Shown piece after piece: positions 10,873 to 19,866 of a stretch of DNA of 64,000 nt. Source of the DNA: Pseudomonas sp. HR96 (GTDB taxonomy: Bacteria > Pseudomonadota > Gammaproteobacteria > Pseudomonadales > Pseudomonadaceae). Numbering within the stretch: position 1 is the first letter of the stretch; every line of letters begins with the position of its first letter. Position numbers and translations under genes: made by a program. The notes under the pieces are model-generated. The model had not been told where the DNA came from and ran no database searches. It was given only the letters and a program-made list of their open reading frames with translations. The stretch lies in NCBI RefSeq assembly GCF_034059295.1, contig NZ_CP139141.1, positions 3,021,001 to 3,085,000 of the forward strand, read 5' to 3'.

Positions 10873-11858
10873 GCGAGACCATGAATGACCGCGCTGCGCC
10901 CACGCCGGCCAAACGCACGAGTCGCTGGGTATGGGCCCGGCGCGCGATGAACCTGGTGTTCTTCATCATGGTGCCGGTGTTTCTGCTGATGCTGTTTCGC
11001 AACATGGACTGGCAGGAAGTCAGCCGCGGACTGCGCGCCTACGCCGTCAGCACGCTGGCGCTGGGAGCACTGATCGCGCTGGTCAGCTACCTGGTGTTCG
11101 CCAGCTACGACCTGATCTCGCGGCGTTACACCGGCCATCATCTGCCCACCCGGCAGGTGTTGCCGCTGGCGTTCGTATGCTACGCCTTCAACCTCAACCT
11201 GAGCTCCTGGGTCGGCGGCATTGCTCTGCGCTACCGGCTGTACGGCAAACTGGGCCTGGACGGCCCGACCATCACCAAGATCCTCAGCCTGGGCCTGATC
11301 ACCAACTGGCTGGGCTACCTGTTGATCGGCGGGACGGTATTCGCCATGGGCCTGCCGACCCTGCCCGATAGCGTCAAACTGGGCGCCACGGGCCTGCGTC
11401 TGATCGGCGTGGCGATGATTGCTGTGGGCCTGCTCTACCTGCTGGCCTGCCGCTTCGCCAAGAAGCGCACCTGGCAGGTGCGCAGCAGCGAGATCCACCT
11501 GCCCTCGCTGCGCCTGGCGCTGTTGCAGGCGACTCTGGGCGCACTCAACTGGAGCCTGATGGCCGGGCTGATCTTCCTGCTGCTGCCCGCCAAGGTTGGC
11601 TTCCCGACCGTGCTGGCAATCCTGCTGATCAGCAGCATCGCCGGTGTGATCACCCATATTCCGGCGGGCCTGGGTGTGCTGGAAACCATCTTCGTCGCCC
11701 TGCTGCAAGGGCAGTACAGCAAAGGCACCCTGCTGGCCGCGCTCATCGGCTACCGGGCGCTGTACTTTCTGATGCCCCTGGCGATTGCCTGCGTGATCTA
11801 TCTGGTGCTGGAGAAGCGCGCAGCGACGGTGGCAAAGGGCCGCGAGCAGGTCGGCTGA
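10869..11858 (+). CDS. YbhN-family integral membrane protein (lysylphosphatidylglycerol synthase TM-like)
   Basis: This protein of about 329 residues has roughly eight hydrophobic segments (for example NLVFFIMVPVFLLMLF, LALGALIALVSYLVFASYDL, ILLISSIAGVITHIPAGLGVLE). The ITHIPAGLGVLE block, preceded by NLNLSSWVGG, is typical of the flippase-like domain shared by YbhN and the membrane half of lysylphosphatidylglycerol synthases. Its exact function is not settled. The GTG at 10869 overlaps the clsB stop (gtga), with gagg 10 bases upstream; an ATG at 10881 in the same frame is the alternative. Three genes joined by two gtga overlaps imply one coupled operon, consistent with a shared lipid role. 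Confidence 0.87.
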   Translation: MSETMNDRAAPTPAKRTSRWVWARRAMNLVFFIMVPVFLLMLFRNMDWQEVSRGLRAYAVSTLALGALIALVSYLVFASYDLISRRYTGHHLPTRQVLPLAFVCYAFNLNLSSWVGGIALRYRLYGKLGLDGPTITKILSLGLITNWLGYLLIGGTVFAMGLPTLPDSVKLGATGLRLIGVAMIAVGLLYLLACRFAKKRTWQVRSSEIHLPSLRLALLQATLGALNWSLMAGLIFLLLPAKVGFPTVLAILLISSIAGVITHIPAGLGVLETIFVALLQGQYSKGTLLAALIGYRALYFLMPLAIACVIYLVLEKRAATVAKGREQVG

Positions 11859-11992
11859 ACGACCTGCACCTGGCTAGGTTTCCTACACGCCGGACCGCCA
11901 TGTCCTACAAATCGTAACGCCTGATCGAGGTGTGAGCCGCTGTGGCGAGGGTTCAAGATGAACGACTTGCCCCGGATTCAAGGACGTATCCC

Positions 11993-12808
11993 ATGCGTTT
12001 GACCAACCTCAACCTATTCCTGCCGCGCTGGACCCAGGCCCTTTTGCTGGGGGGCCTGCTCGGGGTCGCCACCCTGTATGCAGGCATGGCCCTGCACCAT
12101 CATTTGATGCTCGCCAAGCTAGAGCAGTCAGTCGACGTAGCGCTCGACCGCACCTGGGCGGACATCGAGCAACTGCTCATGGAAGCCCGCGACACCCTGA
12201 CGATGATCACGCCGCTGGCCGGGCTGCGCTGCGAGCCCCGGGTGCTGGACGCCATGCGCCGCGAGGTCGACCTGCGCCAGGGCATCCGCGCGGCGTTCAT
12301 CATGCGTGATAACGGGCTTGGCTGCAGTACCTACGAAGGCGCATTCGAGGTCACGACACCTGCGTCAGGCGCTGAGCAGAGCGGACTGCGCGTCATGGCC
12401 AGCGATGCAACCGCCGCGCCCCCGACGCTGGTCCATACCCTGGTGAGCGAGCGCTACAGCATCAACAGCGTGGTCTCCACCGAGGCCCTCACCCGGGCAC
12501 TGCGCCGATCCAGCGAGGGTGTGGAGATGGTGTTGCAGGCGGGCGATGCCTATCTGGATGAAACGGCGCGGGGCTGGGAGCGCCGACGAGCGCTTGACCT
12601 GGCCTTGCACCTTGACCGGCACTCACCCGATCAACCGCTGACATTGCATGGCGGCCTGCCCACCGCACACCTGATGCAGGTACAGCAACGCGAGCTGACC
12701 ATGGTGCTGGGTCGGTTGATGTTCATCAGTGTGCTGGTGACGGGTCTGGTCTTCACGGCGCTCTACAACGGCGCCTGGCTGGGCGGCCGCCAACCTCAGG
12801 CAGGCTGA
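11993..12808 (+). CDS. CSS-motif periplasmic sensor domain protein without output domain
   Basis: A 271-residue protein with one TM helix near the N-terminus (ALLLGGLLGVATLYAGMAL), a periplasmic domain of about 180 residues and a second TM near the C-terminus (LMFISVLVTGLVFTALY). The periplasmic part has RCEP and GLGCSTYEG cysteine blocks that resemble the CSS-motif domain normally found N-terminal to an EAL c-di-GMP phosphodiesterase. No EAL follows: the protein stops about 20 residues after TM2 and the next gene is convergent. It could be a sensor remnant or a partner that acts through another protein. The start is ATG 11993 with aagga 8 bases upstream; an upstream in-frame start at 11942 is less likely. 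Assignment to CSS is by motif only. Confidence 0.6.
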   Translation: MRLTNLNLFLPRWTQALLLGGLLGVATLYAGMALHHHLMLAKLEQSVDVALDRTWADIEQLLMEARDTLTMITPLAGLRCEPRVLDAMRREVDLRQGIRAAFIMRDNGLGCSTYEGAFEVTTPASGAEQSGLRVMASDATAAPPTLVHTLVSERYSINSVVSTEALTRALRRSSEGVEMVLQAGDAYLDETARGWERRRALDLALHLDRHSPDQPLTLHGGLPTAHLMQVQQRELTMVLGRLMFISVLVTGLVFTALYNGAWLGGRQPQAG

Positions 12809-12827
12809 GCTGCCAGCCTGCGGTTGG
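12790..12827. terminator. Strong hairpin between convergent genes
   Basis: An outer ccaacc/ggttgg stem and an inner gcaggct/agcctgc stem (loop gagctgcc) straddle the stop of the CSS-motif gene and lie just before the end of hpd on the opposite strand. It is a likely bidirectional terminator by position, though it lacks a T tract. Confidence 0.5.
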
Positions 12828-12844
12828 CGGTCACCCAAGGCCGG

Positions 12845-13921
12845 TCACTCGGTGCTCAACACCCCGCGCTGCACCTGATCGCGCTCGATGGATTCGAACA
12901 ATGCCTTGAAGTTGCCTTCGCCGAAGCCATCGTCGCCCTTGCGCTGGATGAACTCGAAAAACACCGGGCCCATCAGGGTCTGCGAAAAAATCTGCAGCAA
13001 CAGCCGCGGGTCGCCGGTCGTGGTGGCGCCGTCGAGCAGGATCCCGCGCGCCTGTAGCTGATCCACTGGCTCGCCGTGCCCCGGAATGCGTCCTTCGAGC
13101 ATCTCGTAATAAGTAGTGGGCGGCGCCGGCATGAAGCGCATGCCCAACGCCTTGAGCGCATCCCAGGTCTGGAGGAGGTCATCGGTGAGGAAGGCCACAT
13201 GCTGGATGCCTTCACCGTTGAACTGCATGAGAAACTCCTCGATCTGCCCCGCGCCGCGGGACGACTCCTCATTGAGCGGGATGCGGATCATGCCGTCCGG
13301 CGCGGTCATCGCCTTGGACGTCAGGCTGGTGTACTCACCCTTGATGTCGAAATAGCGGATCTCGCGGAAATTGAACAACTTCTCGTAGAAGCCGGCCCAA
13401 TAGGCCATGCGCCCGCGATAGACGTTATGGGTCAGGTGATCGATCAGCTTGAGCCCGGCCCCGGTGGGGTGGCGCTCGACGCCCTCCAGGTAATTGAAGT
13501 CGATGTCGTAGATCGAGTTCTGCTCGCCATAGCGGTCGATCAGATACAACGGCGCACCGCCGATACCCTTGATCGCCGGCAGCCGCAGCTCCATGGGCCC
13601 GGTGGCGATCTCCAGCGGCTGGGCGCCCAGCTCCAGGGCCCGGGCGTAGGCCTGCTGGGCGTTGCGCACGCGAAAGGCCATGCCGCACACCGACGGCCCG
13701 TGCTCGGCGGCGAACCAGGAGGCCAGGCTATGCGGTTCGTGATTGACGATCAGGTTGATGTCGCCCTGGCGGTAGAGATGCACGTCCTTGGAACGGTGCG
13801 TCGCCACCAGGGTGAACCCCATGATGCGCAGTACCGGCTCCAGGCTGCCCGGCACCGGCGAAGCGAGTTCAATGAATTCAAAACCCATGAGGCCCATGGG
13901 GTTGTCGAAGAGGTCGGCCAT
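12845..13921 (-). CDS. hpd: 4-hydroxyphenylpyruvate dioxygenase
   Basis: This non-haem Fe(II) enzyme converts 4-hydroxyphenylpyruvate to homogentisate in tyrosine catabolism. The 358 residues are the same length as the P. fluorescens enzyme and nearly collinear with it. The N-terminal VOC-like half reads [22 protein letters not shown]. The C-terminal half carries the iron ligands His162 ([10 protein letters not shown]), His241 ([11 protein letters not shown]) and Glu323 (FFEFIQRKG). The C-terminal helix block [20 protein letters not shown] is intact. The gene is monocistronic as far as visible and ends against the convergent CSS-motif gene. No homogentisate pathway genes are in the window, so this copy is separate from an hmg cluster. 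Confidence 0.97.
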   Translation of the reverse strand: MADLFDNPMGLMGFEFIELASPVPGSLEPVLRIMGFTLVATHRSKDVHLYRQGDINLIVNHEPHSLASWFAAEHGPSVCGMAFRVRNAQQAYARALELGAQPLEIATGPMELRLPAIKGIGGAPLYLIDRYGEQNSIYDIDFNYLEGVERHPTGAGLKLIDHLTHNVYRGRMAYWAGFYEKLFNFREIRYFDIKGEYTSLTSKAMTAPDGMIRIPLNEESSRGAGQIEEFLMQFNGEGIQHVAFLTDDLLQTWDALKALGMRFMPAPPTTYYEMLEGRIPGHGEPVDQLQARGILLDGATTTGDPRLLLQIFSQTLMGPVFFEFIQRKGDDGFGEGNFKALFESIERDQVQRGVLSTE

Positions 13922-14173
13922 GACAAGGCTCCTGGTATCTCGAGTGATCAGTGCTTGAAAAGACTTCAGCTGATGGAGAACCGTGGAGCGGGAGGCGCGC
14001 AGGGAATGCCGCGCGTTGTGCGCGAGAGGAAGTCACCATGGAGCAGTGGGCAGCCGGACAGTTTCATGACGCGCATTCCCAGCGATGGGGCCGTGCGAAG
14101 CGCCGGCGCCCTTGTTGTTATGAACCTGCTCGCAGTCTACCGCCCGGCCGCGGTTTTGTCCCGTGGCGCCGTG
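13922..14173. other. Intergenic region between hpd and sotB
   Basis: A 252-bp gap holding the hpd promoter region (minus strand) and the 3' flank of sotB. A small cgcgc-gttgt-gcgcg hairpin lies near 14013-14028. No gene, repeat or recognisable operator was seen. Confidence 0.5.
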
Positions 14174-15370
14174 TCAGGCGTCGACTCGCGTAGCGCTGCT
14201 CGGCCGGCTGTAGCGATAGGTGGCGGCGCAGCACAACAGCAGCCCCAGCACGGCCAGGCTGCCGCCGACATTGCCGACGTTGGCCACGCCCAGTTGCTGG
14301 CCCACCACGCTGCCGAGCAGGGCCCCGCCGCCAATGCCGATATTGTAGATACCCGAATGCAGTGACATGGCCACGTCGGTGGCGTCCGGCGCCAGGGCCA
14401 GCACCCGCGACTGCATGATCAGGCCGAAGCACATGATTGCCATGCCCCACACCACGCTCAGGCTGCCCAGCCAGGAGATCTGGTGCGACATCGGCAGCAG
14501 CAGGACCAGGCACATGGCCAAGGCGGTGATCGCAGTGATCATCAGCCCATTGGGGAAGCGGTTGTTGTACAGGCTGAAGACGATCGAACCGAGCACGCCG
14601 GCGCCGCCGAACAGCAACAGCAGCACGGTGGTCATCTTGCCGTCCAGATGGGCGACATGTTCGGCGAAGGGTTCGATGTAGCTGTAGGCGGTGAATTGCG
14701 CGGTGACCACCAGGGCGGTCAGGGCATATTGCGACATCAGCGCCGGGCGCTTGATCAGCATCGGCAGGCTGCGCAGCGAGCCCGAGTTCTGGCTCGGCAG
14801 CAGTGGCAAGGCGCGCGCCAGCACCAGCACGGTGACCATCGAGACCCCGGCAATGCCCAGGAAGGTCATGCGCCAGCCCAGGGCCTCGCCGATCACCCGG
14901 CCCAGCGGAATGCCGAGCACCATCGCCAGCGAGGTGCCGGTCGCCAGCAGGCCCAGCGCCTGCACCTGCTTGCCGGCTGGCGCCACGCGTACCGCCAGCG
15001 ACGCGGTGATCGACCAGAACACCGCGTGGGCCACGGCGATGCCGATGCGGCTGACCAGCAATACGCCGAAGCTCGGCGCCATGCCCGACAGGATATGGCT
15101 GACGATGAACATGCCGAAGACGAACACCAGCAGCTTGCGCCGCTCGATGTTGCGCGTGAGCAGCATCATCGGCAGCGACAGCAGTGACACCACCCAGGCA
15201 TACACGGTCAGCATCAACCCCACCTGCGCCGGCGACATCTGAAAGCTGCCGCCGATGGCGCTCAGCAAGCCGACCGGAACGAACTCGGTGGTGTTGAAGA
15301 TGAAGGCAGCGAGGGCCAAGGCAATGACGCTCAGCCAGCTTCCGGGTGTCTCTGGGTGGGTGATGTTCAT
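14174..15370 (-). CDS. sotB: Sugar efflux transporter, MFS (SotB type)
   Basis: A 398-residue 12-TM major facilitator of the DHA1/SotB branch. The signatures [57 protein letters not shown] and [24 protein letters not shown] closely follow E. coli SotB (about 396 residues), which exports arabinose and IPTG-like sugars (known). The substrate in this organism is not determined by sequence. It is expressed on the minus strand with its promoter in 15371-15684, shared divergently with the patatin gene. The TM segments and MFS A-motif region (RNIERRK) are intact. Confidence 0.9.
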   Translation of the reverse strand: MNITHPETPGSWLSVIALALAAFIFNTTEFVPVGLLSAIGGSFQMSPAQVGLMLTVYAWVVSLLSLPMMLLTRNIERRKLLVFVFGMFIVSHILSGMAPSFGVLLVSRIGIAVAHAVFWSITASLAVRVAPAGKQVQALGLLATGTSLAMVLGIPLGRVIGEALGWRMTFLGIAGVSMVTVLVLARALPLLPSQNSGSLRSLPMLIKRPALMSQYALTALVVTAQFTAYSYIEPFAEHVAHLDGKMTTVLLLLFGGAGVLGSIVFSLYNNRFPNGLMITAITALAMCLVLLLPMSHQISWLGSLSVVWGMAIMCFGLIMQSRVLALAPDATDVAMSLHSGIYNIGIGGGALLGSVVGQQLGVANVGNVGGSLAVLGLLLCCAATYRYSRPSSATRVDA

Positions 15371-15684
15371 TTAGGGCTGTCGGGCGCTCGGGCAAGGGAT
15401 GAAAGTGTTCTGAAACCGATACCAGTGCGACTCCGCACGCAGAGAAGCCCCGCCCGGGCAAGCCCGGACGGAGCGTTCAATGAGAGGAATTATTGTCGGT
15501 ATGGAGGTACGGTCAGATGCTCGCGATTCTACCGAGCCTCAATCCACTGCACAACCGGGCCTGGGCTGCGGCATGGCGCCGCATCAGGCCGCAGGGCATC
15601 AGGATGGTGCAGCGGTTATTTGTACGCCTGCCATTGGCGGACATGCTTTAAAATCACCGGTGCCACCCACTCGAGGATGTTTGC
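15371..15684. promoter_or_regulatory. Divergent intergenic region between sotB and the patatin gene
   Basis: 314 bp separate two divergent genes. A ttgtac at 15618-15623 and a tttaaaat stretch near 15646-15653 are AT-rich spots before the patatin gene but have poor promoter spacing. No convincing ORF, repeat or operator was seen. Confidence 0.35.
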
Positions 15685-18381
15685 ATGGACAGCTCCCGCA
15701 CCGATCAAATCGCGCCGCCCCAGCCCCGCGAAGACGGCCCCGCTGCGGCGTACGCCGCTGAACAGGCACGTGTCGCCTGGCGCCGCCAGGTCCTCGAACT
15801 GGGCGACGGCGACCGCGCCGGCTACCGGCCCTGGGCGCTGGCGCTGTCCGGCGGTGGCATTCGCAGCGCGACCTTCGGCCTGGGCGTATTGCAGGCGCTG
15901 GCGCGAGCCCCGCAAGCCCCGCAAGCCCCGCAAGCCCCGCAAGCCCCGCAAGCCCCGGCGCCGGGAACGGCAACACCTGCAGCCGACGACCCGGGCGCCC
16001 TGCTGCGCCAGTTCGACTATCTGTCAACGGTCAGCGGCGGCGGCTACATCGGCAGCTTCTTCGCCAGCCTGTTTCTCCCCGGACGCCTGCGACCCTCGAA
16101 GCTGCCCGCCGGCGAATCGGCCGCAGCCAAGGCGCGCGAGGCGGCAGACAACGCCTACGAGGTGCTGCGCTACGAGCCGCCAGGACGCATCAGCACCGGC
16201 ATCGACTACCGCACACGCCCCATCGGCATGGCGCCCAGCGCCTGGCTTAGGGAAAACGGCCGGTACCTGACCCCGACAGGTTCCGGCGATCTGTTCTACG
16301 TACTGGCCATGAGCTGGCGCAACTGGCTGACGTTGCATTTCGTCATCGGCATGCCGGTGCTGGCCGTGCTGACCCTGCTGCTGGCTGGCAACCTCGGCCT
16401 GGGCCTGAGCCTGTACAACCTGCCCGCCATGGCCCTGCTCGGCTACGCCCTGCCCTGCGGCCTGGCCTATTGGCTGATTCTCGGCCCGCGCAGCCTCGAC
16501 GACCGGCCCAACATTGGCAACTTCGCGTTTCTCGCCAACTTGGTCGCCGGCCTGACGTTGCTGGCGGCCAGCGCCATGGCCAGCCGGTTGCAGCAACCGC
16601 CGCTGGCCCTGCTCGCCTCGGCTTGCGCCCTGGTGGTGTTCGCCGCCATGCTTGCGGTGTGCCTGACCGTGCGCGGCATGGCCGCAAGCGAAGATGGCTC
16701 GAACAACTCAGTGCGCAACTACCGCGTACTGATCACCCGGCATCTGAGCCAGGCGACCATCCTGGTCGCCAGCCTGCTGTTCCTGGCGCTGGTGGTGGAG
16801 CTGTCGCAGGGCCTGTACCAAAGGCTGCACGGCTATCTGGCCGGCAGCACCATCAGCACCTTGGCTGCGGTGATCTGGCTGGTGCGCAAGCTGGCCCTGC
16901 TCAAGGACGAACAAAGCCTGCCGTCCTGGGCCCGCAAGTTGCCATTGGACATCCTCGCGCTGATCGCCGGCGTCTGCCTGGGCCTGGCGGTGTGCCTGGC
17001 CTGGGCCTTGCTGGCCTGGTGGGTGGCGGCTGATGGAGCGCGCGTGGCGCTGGCCCCTGAAGCCCTCTGGCGCCTGCTCCCGCTTGGCCTCACGGCGCTG
17101 GTCGCGACCCTGGTAACCGGGCGTTTTCGCGGCTTTCTCAACAGCTCGTCGCTGCAAAGCTTCTATGCCGCGCGCCTGGTCCGCGCCTACCTGGGCGCTT
17201 CCGACGGCCAGCGCTTTGCCGGGGACAGCCACCAGCGCCGCCGGTCGATGAGTGTCGCCGAGCCGCTGGCCGGCGATGACCTGACCCTGGGCGACTACTA
17301 CGGCACGCGCACGGCCGGCCCCGTCCACCTGATCAATGTCACCATGAACCTCACGGTCGACCCCGCCGAGCAGTTGGTGCAGCGCGACCGCAAGGGCAAG
17401 CCGCTGTGCGTGGCCCCCAACTGGTATCCCGAGGGCGATCAAGTCGACAGCCTCCTGCATCCGCAGGTGTACATCCTCGATGGCGTACCCTACGAGCGCG
17501 GCGACGACCGCGGTCAGCCTTCGGAAATCAATCATCCACTGTCGCTGGGCCAATGGATCGGCATCTCCGGGGCCGCCTTCAGCACTGGCCTGGGCCGTGC
17601 CACGAGCCTGGGCACATCGCTGCTGCTGGGGCTGGCCAACATCCGCCTGGGCTACTGGTGGCCGAGCAATTTCAAGGAGCCGGGCGGCAGCGACTGGCGC
17701 CCGCGCGAACCGGCCATCGCACGCTGGCTGCCGACCCAGACCTACCTGTTCTACGAGCTGACCGCCCACTTTCATGGCCACCGGCGCAACTACCAATATC
17801 TCTCAGATGGAGGCCACTTCGAGAACACCGGCGCCTACGAGCTGCTGCGTCCGGGTCGCCACATGGAACTGATCGTGCTCGCCGATTGCGGGTGCGACCC
17901 AACCTATCGCTTCGACGACCTGGCCAACCTCAGCCGCCTGGCGCGCATCGACCACGCCCTGGACATCTGCGAGGACCGTGGCGTGCTGGCCGACCCGGTG
18001 CTGGGCGAAGTGTTCGCCAGCCTCGACCAGTTCAGCCAGCCCGTCTCCCCGACCGCGCGCCAATGCGCGGTGCTGCTCAATGTGTTTTCCCATCAAGGCA
18101 CGGCCGCCGAACAGGCGCTGCCGGTGTGCCGCATCCTGCTGCTCAAGCCGCGCCTGATCGCCGGGGTAGCGCCCGACGTGCTCAATTATGCCCGGCAGAA
18201 CCCGGCTTTTCCGAACCAGAGCACGGTCGATCAATTCTTCGACGAAGCCCAGTTCGAAAGCTATCGGCAGCTAGGCTTGAACATCGGCCAGGTGCTGTTT
18301 GGCGGTGGCGCCGACAGCGTGGAATCGGTAAGCGCGGCGCTGTGGCGCTATCTGGAGCGCACACCCCTGCGTGCGGTATGA
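15685..18381 (+). CDS. Patatin-like phospholipase with integral membrane domain
   Basis: An 898-residue protein. The N-terminal patatin half shows the oxyanion block ALSGGGIRSATFGLGVLQAL (about 53-72) and a nucleophile elbow STVSGGGYIGSFFASLF (about 113-129), where the Ser of VSGGG is the probable catalytic residue. The catalytic Asp is far downstream in YLSDGGHFENTGAYEL (about 708-723). Between the halves lie about eight hydrophobic segments (residues about 215-490), so the hydrolase is interrupted by a membrane module. The family hydrolyses acyl esters of lipids; the exact substrate is unknown. The protein contains a QAP repeat (residues about 77-91) from five 9-bp units in the DNA. The DUF2817 gene follows 38 bp later, likely in the same transcript. 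Confidence 0.85.
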   Translation: MDSSRTDQIAPPQPREDGPAAAYAAEQARVAWRRQVLELGDGDRAGYRPWALALSGGGIRSATFGLGVLQALARAPQAPQAPQAPQAPQAPAPGTATPAADDPGALLRQFDYLSTVSGGGYIGSFFASLFLPGRLRPSKLPAGESAAAKAREAADNAYEVLRYEPPGRISTGIDYRTRPIGMAPSAWLRENGRYLTPTGSGDLFYVLAMSWRNWLTLHFVIGMPVLAVLTLLLAGNLGLGLSLYNLPAMALLGYALPCGLAYWLILGPRSLDDRPNIGNFAFLANLVAGLTLLAASAMASRLQQPPLALLASACALVVFAAMLAVCLTVRGMAASEDGSNNSVRNYRVLITRHLSQATILVASLLFLALVVELSQGLYQRLHGYLAGSTISTLAAVIWLVRKLALLKDEQSLPSWARKLPLDILALIAGVCLGLAVCLAWALLAWWVAADGARVALAPEALWRLLPLGLTALVATLVTGRFRGFLNSSSLQSFYAARLVRAYLGASDGQRFAGDSHQRRRSMSVAEPLAGDDLTLGDYYGTRTAGPVHLINVTMNLTVDPAEQLVQRDRKGKPLCVAPNWYPEGDQVDSLLHPQVYILDGVPYERGDDRGQPSEINHPLSLGQWIGISGAAFSTGLGRATSLGTSLLLGLANIRLGYWWPSNFKEPGGSDWRPREPAIARWLPTQTYLFYELTAHFHGHRRNYQYLSDGGHFENTGAYELLRPGRHMELIVLADCGCDPTYRFDDLANLSRLARIDHALDICEDRGVLADPVLGEVFASLDQFSQPVSPTARQCAVLLNVFSHQGTAAEQALPVCRILLLKPRLIAGVAPDVLNYARQNPAFPNQSTVDQFFDEAQFESYRQLGLNIGQVLFGGGADSVESVSAALWRYLERTPLRAV
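15904..15957 (+). repeat. 9-bp tandem repeat coding for QAP
   Basis: Five perfect units of caagccccg run from 15913 to 15957, preceded by one variant cgagccccg unit. They encode a Gln-Ala-Pro linker inside the patatin protein, between the oxyanion loop and the nucleophile elbow. Perfect units suggest slippage and copy-number variation without frameshift. Confidence 0.9.
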
Positions 18382-18419
18382 CATCATGGCCTGTCAGGTC
18401 TTGAGCGAGGTTGCCGCGA

Positions 18420-19577
18420 ATGTCGTCCCTTTACCCCCAGACGCCCTGCGGGCAGGAACCGTTCAGCCTGCCCTCCGGGCAGGAACCATTCAGCCTGCCC
18501 TCCGGGCAGGAACAGCGTGAACGCTTCCTGCACGCAGCCGCAGCCGCTGGCGCCACGCTTGGCGAATATCGCCATCCGTTGAGCGGGCCGTTTGGCGAGG
18601 CGTTGTACACCGATGTGGCGCTGCTCGGCGACCCCGGCGCCAGCCGCGTGCTGGTGGCGCTGAGCGGCACCCACGGCATCGAGGGCTACTACGGTTCCGA
18701 TTGCCAGACTGCCTGGCTCGAGCAACTGGCTGGGCGCGACCTGCCGGCCGACACTGCCGTGCTGATGATTCACCTGATCAACCCTTGGGGTACGGCCTGG
18801 CGCCGGCGGGTCAATGAAGACAATCTCGACCTGAACCGCAACTACCTGGACTTCAGCCAAGCCCTGCCGGCCAACCCGGCCTACGCCGAGCTGCACCCCA
18901 TCTACGCCTGCACGCAACTGCGCGGGCCGCAACGCGACCAGGCCGACGCCCTACTGGCGGCGCGGATCGCCGACCACGGCTGGCAAGGGGTGATGTCCAT
19001 TGTCGAAGCCGGCCAGTACAGCCACGCCGATGGCCTGTTCTACGGCGGCGCGGCGCCCAGTTGGTCTAACCGGACGTTGCGCAGCATCGTCCAGACCTAC
19101 CTGGCCCACGCCCGGGTCATCCTCGGTTTCGACCTGCACACCGGCGCCGGCGAATACGGCCACCCCATGCTGCTGACCATCGCCCAGGCTGCCTACCCGG
19201 CGCTGGCCGATGCCCAAGCCATCTACGGTCCCTGGCTGTACACCCTGTTGACCGGTGCCGGCCAGCGCAGCGACACCGGCGTGGCCGCCACCGCCACCGG
19301 CTACACCTCCCAGGCCCTGCTCGAGGCCCTGCCCGACTCGCGCCTGATGCAGCTGGTGATCGAGTGCGGCACCTACCCCGGGCCGCAGGTGCATCAGGTG
19401 CTGCGCGACGACCACTGGCTGCACCTGCACGGCGACCCGCTGGACCGCACCGGCGCACAGATCAAGCAGGCGCTGCTGGAGCAATTCTACCCGGCCGACC
19501 CCGACTGGCGGGAAACCGCCTGGCTGCGCACGCGGCAGATCTGGGAGCGCGGGCTGCGGCAGCTGGCGGTGTTGTAG
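18420..19577 (+). CDS. DUF2817 (M14-like) family protein
   Basis: A 385-residue protein related to zinc carboxypeptidase-like DUF2817. Conserved blocks are LSGTHGIEGYYGSDCQ (His and Glu as likely metal ligands), INPWGTAWRRRVNEDNLDLNRNYLDF, GFDLHTGAGEYGHP (a further His) and VIECGTYPG near the C-terminus (Glu as likely catalytic residue). The substrate is unknown. ATG 18420 is chosen; a TTG three codons earlier is possible. The first 35 residues are unusual: they contain a GQEPFSLPS repeat coded by 27-bp direct repeats that are also palindromic. The gene sits 38 bp after the membrane patatin, suggesting that the two act on related substrates or are cotranscribed. Confidence 0.8.
   Translation: MSSLYPQTPCGQEPFSLPSGQEPFSLPSGQEQRERFLHAAAAAGATLGEYRHPLSGPFGEALYTDVALLGDPGASRVLVALSGTHGIEGYYGSDCQTAWLEQLAGRDLPADTAVLMIHLINPWGTAWRRRVNEDNLDLNRNYLDFSQALPANPAYAELHPIYACTQLRGPQRDQADALLAARIADHGWQGVMSIVEAGQYSHADGLFYGGAAPSWSNRTLRSIVQTYLAHARVILGFDLHTGAGEYGHPMLLTIAQAAYPALADAQAIYGPWLYTLLTGAGQRSDTGVAATATGYTSQALLEALPDSRLMQLVIECGTYPGPQVHQVLRDDHWLHLHGDPLDRTGAQIKQALLEQFYPADPDWRETAWLRTRQIWERGLRQLAVL
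18450..18513 (+). repeat. 27-bp palindromic minisatellite at the 5' end of the DUF2817 gene
   Basis: Unit 1 is 18450-18476, unit 2 is 18477-18503 (one base different) and a partial third begins at 18504. Each unit starts with gggcagg and contains cctgccc, so units can fold on themselves or across the junction (cctgccc-tcc-gggcagg). It encodes repeated GQEPFSLPS. Confidence 0.9.
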
Positions 19578-19647
19578 GTTGGGAAATGTACCTGGGGGGG
19601 GCGGTAATATGGCCACCACGCGCCCGCCACGAGGTTCAATATGGCCA

Positions 19648-19866
19648 CCACCGGCCGCCCGCGCGGCCTATCGCCAGCTTCGCCGGCTCCTACATCTGTT
19701 TCGAGTTATATGCATCCAGTGGCATCTCCTATGACCGCCTTTGATGTTCGACGATAGACCGCCAAGCACCAAGGCGGTCATAGGTGGTCTGTCTGGAACG
19801 GCACATTCGAAACAAACGTGGGAGCGCGCGAAGCCCGCGATAGGCCGCGCGGGCGGCCGCTGGTGG
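19648..19866. repeat. Solo long inverted-repeat element (B type, same family as the 53-55 kb array)
   Basis: About 219 bp with arms of roughly 90-100 bp: the left arm begins ccaccggccgcccgcgcggc and the right arm ends with its complement, ggccgctggtgg. The inner parts tctcctatgaccgcc and ggcggtcatagg also pair. The sequence parallels the B elements at 53261-55040 (shared blocks such as tcgccagc...gccggctcctac, cctatgaccgcc, gtgggagcgcgcgaagcccg). Flanking 19612-19647 carries degenerate copies of ggccaccac and gaggttcaata. It is a REP-doublet (BIME-like) element, probably non-autonomous. It lies between the DUF2817 gene and an MFS gene and may also end transcription. Confidence 0.85.

Noticed and set aside
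12824..14365. Plus-strand frame opposite hpd (also 13076-14365)
   Set aside because: Shadow of the hpd gene, whose active-site residues are all intact on the minus strand.
15904..15957. 9-bp repeat as a CRISPR or integration site
   Set aside because: Unit is far too short and in frame as QAP codons within the patatin gene.
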